From Chromera velia (Eukaryota; Sar; Chromeraceae), in contig JAHBMJ010003753.1 in the NCBI GenBank assembly GCA_018398765.1, forward strand, positions 6,266 to 61,265: a stretch of 55,000 nucleotides of DNA, written 5' to 3'. The notes below the pieces were generated by a model. The model was not told the origin of the DNA. It made no database searches and saw only the letters and a program-made list of their open reading frames with translations. Shown here one piece after another: positions 47,393-55,000 of this stretch; positions within the stretch are counted from its first letter, which is position 1; the number at the start of each line of letters is the position of its first letter. The translations under genes and the position numbers were made by a program.

Positions 47393-49653
47393 TAAGGCTG
47401 AGAAAAGGTGTATAAGGTGCTGGTGCTGGTGCAAAAATAAGTTTACACCTTAAATCAGGTGCAAAACAGGTGTAAAATAAGGTGCACCGTTTACCTTATA
47501 AAAACTAGGTTTCTAGGGCTGATTTCTAGTGTTTCTAGCGGCCAAAAGGTACCTCATTCAAGGCCTAAGAGCTTTTTATAATATAAATTAGCTACACAAA
47601 CTTTTATTATGTAAAACAGCCTAAAATCTGAGTAAAAAGGCAACGATAGGTAAAAAAAAGTTTTTTACTCCAATTAAAGAACATGTCTCCAATTGTCTCA
47701 TGACTTCATCTCTTTATGGGCCAGTTTAAGTAACGTTTTTGACCTGCCCAATGTAACACAGTTTTTTTTATATGGATTTACAGTATTTGAATATGTTTGG
47801 CGCCGTTTGCGTGCTGCACCGTAGTCCAGTTCTGTCCCTATGGTCTATAAAACCTTCAAACTGCATGCATACCCCTTTGGAGCAAACTTATGAAGAAAGC
47901 AACGACAAATGCTATGGTTTCATGAGAAAGAAAAAGAAGAAAGAATGAAATAAAAGAAATTTTTGATCTTGATTTACATTTCTTCTCTGAGCAAGGGCAT
48001 GTACATGCAAGCGAGGGTCTGATCTCAAAGGGTCAGAGCCCAACCCCATCATAACCTGGCTATCCTCTTCATTTACCCCCCCACCCCACCCCGAACCGAC
48101 AACAGAGGACGAAGAACAGGAAAAAAAGGAAGAAAAAGGAGAAAAAGAAGAGGGGAGAGCAAACCTCTCATGGACTTTCTCTCACTCAAAGTCCCACTTG
48201 AAAACCAACTTCAGTATGTCATCTTTCTTCCCCGAAATTCCTCGGGTCTGATGCGGGCGGATGGAAGGGAGACTTTGGCTTTGTCTTTTAGTTTTGCGGT
48301 GGCTTTCGCCGGCTTTTGCTTTGCTGGTTTCTTTTTTATTAACAGGGGGCTGTCCTGTTTCTTTGTCAATCCCCAGACTCTCCAACTCCCTCCACACCAA
48401 CCTAATGTACTGCCCACCCTGATAGCTAGGAAAAGAAGCTGTCCACCAGAGCGCGTCCCATCATCCCGATCCAGGGATAATCGCCACCCGTGTAGAAACG
48501 AATCAAATCGTTCCGCTCGGGAAGCTTGTAGCTTTGCAGGCCCTCTCCAGCCCGAGCAGTAAAAAATGATTCACCGCAGTGACCGGTACGCAGGACTGAT
48601 ATAACTAACAGCACGCGAACAAAGGTGTAAACGCCTCTAGGAAAGCTGTACTTCACTCCACAGATGGACTTCAAACCCTCTGGAAGTACCAAATGCAACA
48701 ACAAGCCGTGGTATGACAGAAAGTCAGATAGTACAGATACAGATCTGTATATAAGCATACAAACTTGATGTCAAGCCATCAGAAGACGGAAGTGGCGAAT
48801 CAACCGTCGGAATGGTTCCACTCTCTAATGCAAAGCACCAAACTGAATGATCAAGCCAATTCCACTCTCACTAACTAAGATAGATCGAGCCCACCAATCG
48901 AAAAGAGCATACGACACCAGGTTTCAAAAGTCCTTACCTGCAACTGAGAGGAAGAGAGTCAACGTACCTTCGTGTATGCATGTTCCCATACATATGTGTG
49001 CCGTTTCTGCTTCTCTTCTTCATGTTAAAAAGAATCTCCGTACAGCACTGCATTGGCCTAGTGCATTAGCATTCATCTTTAGATTGCTACTAAAAGTGGG
49101 CGAAGCTGTTTTCCTCTCAGCAAACCGTTTGGTATTGTGCATGCAAACAAACTCAGTCTACTGACTCAGCTTCTTGACTTAAACCTGTTGTTCTGATCTT
49201 TTTGCTTTTTTATGCTTCTCGTTGCTATGCATGTACAGTCGTTTATGTTATATAGAGTAGCCAATAAAACAGTTCTCATGCTGCAAAGAGAAGAAGTCAA
49301 CATATATAGATTTGATTTGATGTAGAAAGCAGCTTTAGAATCTGAGAGCGCGTATGCATACTTGCACATTCAATGACCGGCCCTGTATTTAGCCGATTTT
49401 TATTTTAAAATCGGCTAATAGGCCTTGTTCCGTGTGCACCGCGGCCCGGCAATACGCTTGCATGCATGGGCCGCAGGGAGCCGTGGGGGCGGGGCCACGG
49501 CGCGTTAAATGGCCATGACGCTGACAGTTTTCACCCAATTCCATTCAATCAGGTGCAAAACAGATGTATCAGGTGCATCTGGTGCAAAACAGGTGCATCT
49601 GGTGCAGCTTTTTGGTTTGCACCTTTTCTGAGGTACACCTTTTCCAAGCCCTA
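47393..49653. mobile_element. hAT-type DNA transposon (element 2), nested in the LTR element
   Basis: Tips TAAGGCTGAGAAAAGGTGTA (left) and, reverse-complemented, TAGGGCTTGGAAAAGGTGTA (right). The 8-bp duplication ATATATAG is perfect at 47385-47392 and 49654-49661. AGGTGCA and its complement recur in both subterminal zones (47408-47500 and 49550-49640). The 2,261-bp element has no transposase I can recognise but carries a gene-like fragment on its minus strand (48182-48560). Removing it restores continuity of the left arm of the LTR element's inverted repeat. Confidence 0.9.
48182..48560 (-). pseudogene. Captured gene fragment with a one-base frameshift
   Basis: Two abutting minus-strand frames read as one protein if one T of the run at 48431-48434 is ignored: upstream LPERNDLIRFYTGGDYPWIG then DSFF, downstream PSYQGGQYIRLVWRELESLG and a Lys/Arg-rich tail to the stop at 48182. 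The text is protein-like and unlike a hAT transposase. I do not recognise the parent gene; a cellular gene fragment picked up by the transposon is the simplest reading. Confidence 0.5.
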
Positions 49654-50646
49654 ATATATAGAACTAAAAGAAAGTGATTGATAAAAGAAAAAACTTAATT
49701 CTAAAATAATAGAAAAAGTATAAGAAAGTATTGTCAAAAGTATTAGAAAATAAAATAAAAGAAGTATAAAAAAGTATCGAAAAATAATAGAAAATAATAG
49801 AAAAGCTGCAAAGAAGTTAATGTTTTATTTAGAGAAAGGGACGAAGACCAAACGATTGAAAATAAAGGTAAAAAGAAGTAAAAAGATAAGAAAAGACAAG
49901 AACCAGGCAAACATAATACTTTAGATAGGACCCAGCCTCTATGGCCTAGTGGTTTAACTGTGGTTAGGACGAGAGGCTCGGACTGGGAGGTTCCGAGTTC
50001 GAGTTCCACCACCGGCAGAATTCCAAAATACATGTATCCGAATAAAGCGTGGTCTAAAATCGATAGAACCGAATAAGACCCAGTCAGAAATTGAGACATC
50101 AAATAGCGCACGGTCAGAAATTGAGGCATCAAATAGTGCGCGGTCTGAATTCGAATAACCGTCAGGCCGAAAACTAAATAAGTGCGCGGTCTGAAACCGA
50201 AGTACCCGAATACCACGCAGTCCATGCTTAGAATAGCCGATTTTGCCTGGTCGAATTCCGTGCAGTTTAAATTCGAATTGCGATTATTCAGCTCTGAGGT
50301 CGAATAATCGCCTGGTCTGAATGGCCTGTCGCATGTGTAAAATTGGATCATGCAAGAAAGATCAAAATCTAGATTTTCTCGAGAGGACCCCCGAGGTCGT
50401 TGGTCACCTCGGGAGGTCCGACACCCTCAGAATTGCCTCTTTGAAACCAACCTCCAAACTTGAGCAAAATTGAGACGATCTGCACTCAGTATTAACTTAA
50501 AATCGATTGAAAAGTGATCGATTATAGCACTATACATTGAACCTTCTTGAACCAAACCTCTAACTCTTTAGACCCTTAGAGTATCTTGAAGCCTCATTAG
50601 AGTCTGACTAGCACTATTTCCCTTTGTTTATTCTAAGGGCTTCCAG
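49654..50646. repeat. Left arm of a 1-kb inverted repeat
   Basis: Read in reverse complement it matches 51240-52246 nearly base for base over about 1 kb with scattered changes. The arm continues on the other side of hAT element 2 (47338-47392 matches 52246-52275). It contains a tRNA-like segment near 49935. Confidence 0.9.
49933..50026 (+). repeat. tRNA-derived (SINE-like) segment
   Basis: TGGCCTAGTGG fits a pol III A box and GAGTTCGAGTTCC fits a B box about 50 bases later. The flanking stems do not pair well, so it is a tRNA relic or SINE head, not a working tRNA. Confidence 0.5.
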
Positions 50647-51239
50647 TAGCTCTTAACATCAGTAATCTTGAGGAGCTAAAGGGTCTGAATGAGAGAGATA
50701 GACATACAGAAAGCGAGATTAGTCAGAGGTAGGGAAACACATGAGCCCATGACAGGATTGTAGCCCTGTCAACAGAGCCTCCAGATACGGGAAGTCACGG
50801 AAGAAACCCATGCATGCATGCCAATCTCACCTGTCATACGTATATAAAGGTCTGCGTGACAAGGGTGACCACTCATAAAAAGAGAAGAGTGAAAATGAAA
50901 AAGACAGAGGCTTCAGACATGTCATTAGCTACGAGGGATCATGTCTGCATCGACTGCATGCAGAGTGAGGGAATGGATAAGCAATGGCAGTGAAGGTCGG
51001 AAAGTAGGAGAGGTGAGGAGACCAATGGATGATCATCAAACGATCGATGATTGCAATGCGAAATTATCAAAGGAAAAAAAAAGGTAAGACAACAAACAGA
51101 CGCTGTGTACTCTCTTCGTCTCCCCCTGCCTTTATCAGTACAGACGCCTGGATGAATAAGTTCAAAATAAGAAGAAACGGCCAACTTTGAAGAGACAGAC
51201 GTAGATATGCAGACTGTCGATCTCTTTTGTTAAAAGCTA

Positions 51240-52275
51240 CTGCAAGCCCTTAGAATAGACAAAAGGAAGTGGCGCTAGTCAGACTCTAATGAGGCTTCAA
51301 GATACTCTAAGGGTCTAAAGAGTCAGAGGTTTGGTTCAAGAAAGTTCAATATATGGTGCTATAATCGATCACTTTTCAATCGATTTTAAGTTAATATTGA
51401 GTGCAGATCGTCTCAATTTTGCTCAAGTTTGGAGGTTGGTTTCAGAGAGGCAATTCTGAGGGTGTCGGACCTCCCGAGGTGACCAACGACCTCGGGGGTC
51501 CTCTCAGGAAAATCCAGATTTTAATTTTTCTTGCGTGATCCGATTTTGCATATGCGACAAGCCATTCAGACCGGGCGATTATTTGACTTCAGAGCTAAAT
51601 AATCGCCGCACTCAAATTTGAATTCAAACTGCACGGAATTCGACTAGGCAAAATCGGCTATTCTAAGTATGGACCGCATGGTATTCGGGTACTTCAGTTT
51701 CAGACCGCGTACTTATTCGGTTTTCGGCCTGACGGTTATTCGAATTCAGACCGCGCACTATTTAATGCCTCAATTTCTGACCGTGCGCTATTTGATGTCT
51801 CAATTTCTGACCGGGTCTTATTCGGTTCTATCGATTTTAGACCGTGCTTTATTCGGATGCATGTATTTTGGAATTCTGCCGGTGGTGGGACTCGAACTCG
51901 GGACCTCCCGGTCCGAGCCTCTCATCCTAACTACTAGGCCATGGAGGCTGGGTCCTATCTAAAGTATCGTGTTTACCTGGTTCTTGTCTTTTCTTATCTT
52001 TTTACTTCTTTTTACCTTTATTTTCAATCGTTTGGTCTTCATCCCTTTCTCTAAATAAAACATTAACTTCTTTGCAGCTTTTCTATTATTTTCTATCATT
52101 TTTTGATACTTTTTCATACTTCTTTTATTTTATTTTCTAATACTTTTAACAATACTTTCTTATAGTTTTTCTATCATTTTGGAATTAATTTTTTTCTCTT
52201 ATCAATCACTTTCTTTTAGTTCTATATATTTTCTTATGTCTAGACTAGCCTTATATCTAGACTAGCACATAGTAC
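51240..52275. repeat. Right arm of the 1-kb inverted repeat
   Basis: Inverted partner of the left arm, separated by a 593-base spacer (50647-51239) in which I see no gene. It ends next to the purine tract of the LTR element. Confidence 0.9.
51884..51960 (-). repeat. tRNA-derived segment, inverted copy
   Basis: Reverse complement of the previous segment with small differences: A box TGGCCTAGTAG and B box GAGTTCGAGTCCC on the minus strand. The B box is closer to consensus here. Confidence 0.5.
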
Positions 52276-52277
52276 TG

Positions 52278-52308
52278 AAAAGAAAAGAAACGAAAAGAAA
52301 AGGGAAGT
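52278..52308 (+). other. Polypurine tract of the LTR element
   Basis: AAAGAAAAGAAACGAAAAGA and following purines end in GGGAAG three bases before the 3' LTR, the expected place for plus-strand priming. Confidence 0.7.
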
Positions 52309-52310
52309 TG

Positions 52311-52616
52311 TGTTGTATTTTGCCTTCCAGGGCCGACGCACAGGCTGCATTCCCACCTCACCGCACCTTGCCAGGCCTGGAGCTTTCCGGGGCCACGCGA
52401 TCGACTTGCCCGTCCAACCACAATTATTTTATCCCACAAATGCTTACCCAATAAGAGTTCGATCAATCAGAATGACATCATGCTTCTAGTTTTCGTCCTT
52501 TCATTCTATCTGACAGTCCTTGGACTCTGCGTATGGCCTATACAGCTTCATATTCTTATGTCACGCTAGTCACCTTTCTAGCTGTACCATTGTTAGCATC
52601 CTCATTGGACATAACA
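52311..52616 (+). repeat. 3' LTR
   Basis: Starts TGTTGTATTTTGCC and ends GGACATAACA. It is followed by the target duplication CCTAG. Confidence 0.9.
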
Positions 52617-53179
52617 CCTAGAAAGCCCTAGAGATAAGAAAATCACTAAAAACTAGACTAAAAGCTAAATTAAGACTCTCAAAATTAATATGAGCTATTG
52701 TCAAAGCTAAGAGCTTACATAAATTAAAAGCTTACAATTTAATACATTACTCCCTCTTTTTGCAGGCCACACTTTCTTTGTATAGCCAACAGTGTATACT
52801 AATTAATGTGGCCTTCTTGATATTATGATCTGTGAGATTGTTTGACATCGTTGATTGGTTTGATAAGGGGGGACCCAAGAAGGGCCCAACGCAAGAAAGA
52901 AGCGTAAAAACTGCAACAGAACAAAAAATGTTTTTATGATCATTTTTTTTTTTACACAAAAAAATGTGAAGACTTATTTGAGAGACTGGATGACGGATTG
53001 ACCTCGAAGATTTGAGATTAAAGCTAGGGTTAAAGGATCAGATTTGAAGCTAGTAGATTTGACAGGATTTGATAAGCCTTATAATGCTAAAGTTTCTCAG
53101 GCCTAAGATTTGATTTGAGGTTAAGCCCTACTTCAAATCATTGACAAATCAAATCAAGTCAAATCAAATCTGGTCACTA

Positions 53180-53458
53180 AGAATAGCGCACTGCAATCTG
53201 TTTTTATATCCCCGGAGGGCGGAACATGGTTTGAAGGTGTTTTGCACGGAGCTTTCTGTTTGGAGGGCACTTACTTCACGCGACCTCTTTTTGTAGAAAC
53301 GAGGAAAGTGGCGAAAAACTGTCGTCATTTTTTTTTGCCACAATTTTTTCGTGCATGCATATCATACATGGCCCGGCCTGGCTCCGCAGGGGGCGGAGCA
53401 GTAATTCACTCATGCCCTCTGGAGATGCAAGCAGAACGAGCGGCTCTATAGCTGAGTA
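53180..53458. other. Short intergenic stretch, no feature seen
   Basis: Mixed-composition DNA between the old TIR element and the helicase relic, with GTGCATGCATATCATACATG at 53351-53370. No gene or repeat boundary was found. Confidence 0.5.
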
Positions 53459-54415
53459 CTAGCTGTAAAATATAATCCTCGATACGTTGTTGTAGAATAG
53501 TGAATGGAAACGGTATGACAAGGGGAGAAACGTTTCTAAAATATTTGACCTTTCCACCCAGTACCACTGGATATGTTCATAAATTGAAATACTTACAGAC
53601 TCACTTGCAGCCTTCCTCAACACGATGGTTGGAGGAAGCTGGTCAAGGTCCCCTCTAATTACAGTCTTCTGGCATCTTTTTAGTAGAGGGATCAGTGCCT
53701 CCGGAATAGCAAGCTGATTTCCTTTATCCAGATAGACCACAGAACAGCTTAAATCTCTTAAAAATAAACTGCCGGTTGTCGCTGCCGTGCAGTATACAAG
53801 ACGCTGAACTTCCTTTGCTTCCTCCACTTTCTTCTCTAAAGACACCGTTTTAACCTCTGCACTAATCTTTTTTGGCACTTCAATTTTCAAAATATACTCT
53901 GACAACCCCGTGCCTACGAACTTCTGCGTGAGTTTATTCACAGCCTGATTGGATCACGTACTCACGAGAACAGTCTTTCTAAAATTACACACGCTGTCCA
54001 GAAAATCAATGGCTACCGCCAAGGTCTCTGTCTTACCTGTACCAGGTGGGCCATGCACAAGAGAAACTGGGTTCAAAACAAAAGAAAAAACTGTTACAGT
54101 GTGTGTTACTGCTTTCAACTGATCAAAATTGAGTGATTTCTTCTCAAACTAGGCAACAATATTGGAAGCAGCTTCCGTCTTGTTGTATCTACTTCGTATG
54201 AGCCTATCAATGAATCTGTAATCGTGCTTCAAAGTCTCTCTTTTATTCGAATTGCAAAACGTCAAGAAGTCATACACGATGCTCAAAAGGTCTGGGTCGA
54301 CGTTGACAACAGGATCAGAGGAGAAAGGATTTGGGGCGTTTGAAGATAAAGGAACAAGATCACTTCCTATTCCCTTTGTCACCCTGAAACATTCGACCCT
54401 CCCACCCAGCACCAC
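53459..54415 (-). pseudogene. Broken UPF1/SEN1-type superfamily 1 helicase
   Basis: One minus-strand frame carries helicase motifs in order: a Q-motif-like LNFDQLKAV, motif I SLVHGPPGTGKTETL, motif Ia SNQAVNKL, a motif II region VVYLDKGNQLAIPEALIPLL, and motif III GDLDQLPPTI. SF1B helicases of this kind unwind RNA or DNA with ATP. The frame is cut by TAG (54149-54151) just before the Q motif and TGA (53954-53956) within motif Ia. The DEAxQ box reads DKGNQ, lacking the catalytic Glu. A possible donor GTGAGT follows GDLDQLPPTI, so the text after it may be intron. Motifs IV-VI are absent. A recoded or frame-skipped gene is unlikely, given the loss of the catalytic residue. Confidence 0.8.
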
Positions 54416-54625
54416 CAGATATGTTTATATTAAATTGAGATGCTTACAGACTCACTTGTAGCCTTCTTCAACAAGACGGTTGGAAGAAGCTGCATAATCA
54501 GAGTCCCCTCCAATCACACTCTTCCGGCATCTTTTCACTAGAGGGATCAGTGCCTCTAGAATGGTAAGCTGAGTTCTTTCATCCAGATAGACCACAGGAC
54601 AGCTTAAATCTCTTAAAAATGAGCT
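53555..54625 (-). repeat. Duplicated helicase segment, two copies of about 220 bp
   Basis: About 53555-53775 and 54395-54615 align through TTACAGACTCACTT, AGAGGGATCAGTGCCTC, CCAGATAGACCACAG and ACAGCTTAAATCTCTTAAAA. The duplication covers motifs II-III and the possible splice donor. Confidence 0.85.
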
Positions 54626-55000
54626 GCAGCATGCAATGAAAAGGCATTTCTGCTCCTTTGTCCACACCCCTAGAGGCCAAAAACGCTTGCCCCACGATGT
54701 GACCACAACCCCGTTCAAGTCTGCCCTCACATCTAACAACACTTCTGCAATCGCATAGCAACCCCACGCACGTCGCAGATACGCAATCAGAGAAACAGAG
54801 AGAGTAACCCTTTTTCCAGGGCTTGTTGCCCTCGTCTGACCCACTGCAACTCTTCTTTTGAGAAGAAACTCAACAACCTCCCTCAGGCCATAAGCACAAG
54901 CCAGGGAGAGAAAATTATGAGGAAAGTCTCTATCCTCAACTTGCATCTCAAAATCCGCCCCTCCATCTGCTAGTCTAAGAATCTTCAGCATTAAATTTTC
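54452..55000 (-). pseudogene. Ankyrin-repeat/helicase chimera, 5' end outside window
   Basis: The minus-strand frame is open from the window edge to the stop at 54452. Its first part has ankyrin-like repeats (SLACAYGLREVVEFLLKRR, then AIAEVLLDVRADLN). It then runs without a break into SSFLRDLSCPVVYLDERTQL and EALIPLVKRCRKSVIGGD, the same helicase segment seen in the adjacent pseudogene. Motif III is degraded (GGDSDYAASS for GDxxQLPPT). This is most likely a fused and decaying copy. A functional ankyrin protein with the helicase text as a tail is less likely. Confidence 0.6.

Larger units (their letters stand above)
46435..52616 (+). mobile_element. Non-autonomous LTR retrotransposon (LARD-like)
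   Basis: Two 306-bp direct repeats (46435-46740 and 52311-52616) begin TGTTGT and end ATAACA. Five-base duplications CCTAG flank the whole (46430-46434 and 52617-52621). TGGTAGCAGGGCC directly after the left repeat fits a primer site for initiator Met tRNA, and a purine tract ends just before the right repeat. The LTRs differ at roughly 27 sites by my count, mostly transitions, so the insertion is old. No gag, protease, reverse transcriptase or integrase is visible inside. The interior instead holds hAT element 2 (47393-49653) and a long inverted repeat. Orientation is taken from primer site and purine tract. Confidence 0.9.
46297..53179. mobile_element. Old TIR element with GATTTGA arrays, split by the LTR element
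   Basis: Left end TAGTGACCGATTTAATTTGA and the reverse complement of the right end, TAGTGACCAGATTTGATTTG, align well. Both ends carry repeats of GATTTGA and its complement (46307-46365 and 53000-53170). The interior is interrupted by the LTR retrotransposon at 46435-52616; without it the element is about 0.7 kb and non-coding. The 8-bp flanks do not match, so the class call (hAT-like) rests on tip and array structure. Confidence 0.55.

Noticed and set aside
48170..48562. A 130-codon plus-strand frame inside hAT element 2
   Set aside because: It is the antisense of a more protein-like minus-strand frame.
53954..53974. A 21-base GTGAGT...CAG segment that would remove the TGA in the helicase relic
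   Set aside because: It would also remove SNQ of the conserved helicase motif Ia, and a second stop upstream remains.
1..55000. CRISPR arrays, bacterial operons, rRNA genes and functional tRNAs
   Set aside because: No regularly spaced dyad repeats with unique spacers, no Shine-Dalgarno-led gene clusters, no rRNA-like sequence and no tRNA that folds were seen.

Overview
This is nuclear DNA of an intron-rich unicellular eukaryote. The main gene has 39 exons with GT-AG introns. The mobile elements are eukaryotic: an LTR retrotransposon primed by an initiator-Met-type tRNA and hAT-type transposons with 8-bp target duplications. Protein content is protist-like: a WSC/REJ polycystin-1 relative, ribonuclease-inhibitor-type LRR proteins, a Cys-His repeat protein and UPF1-type helicase relics. 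A chromerid or related alveolate alga fits best. That is an inference from style, not a database match.

Layout. 1-1.7 kb (+): 3' part of a charged, repeat-bearing protein with one in-frame TGA. 1.7-6.4 kb: no gene found; microsatellite-rich, then AT-rich. 6.4-7.5 kb: hAT element 1. 7.7-9.9 kb (-): intronless LRR gene. 10.1-12.5 kb (-): candidate multi-exon LRR gene, roughly one repeat per exon. 13.3-16.0 kb (+): five-exon gene of unknown function. 16.0-19.3 kb: no gene; microsatellites and AT-rich DNA. 19.3-39.6 kb (-): one 20-kb gene whose 39 exons I could join in a single reading frame (about 3,239 residues): signal peptide, WSC domain, REJ module, degenerate GPS, then five or six membrane segments and a cytoplasmic tail, with no PLAT or channel domain seen. 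A 1-kb divergent promoter region separates it from 40.6-43.6 kb (+), a 965-residue protein with 32 Cys-His fingers. 43.6-53.2 kb: nested transposons, with hAT element 2 inside an LTR retrotransposon that itself lies inside an older TIR element. 53.4-55 kb (-): broken UPF1-like helicase and an ankyrin/helicase chimera.

The most unusual observations are: (i) intron ends in the polycystin-like gene grow into tetranucleotide microsatellites that continue the splice-site sequence; (ii) the 32-finger CxHG protein; (iii) an LTR element with no visible gag/pol but a 1-kb internal inverted repeat; (iv) a hAT element carrying a frameshifted piece of what looks like a host gene; (v) several hAT-like elements sharing similar tips but each with its own subterminal motif array. 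Exon boundaries were derived by hand from splice motifs and phase, and could be off by a few bases in places.
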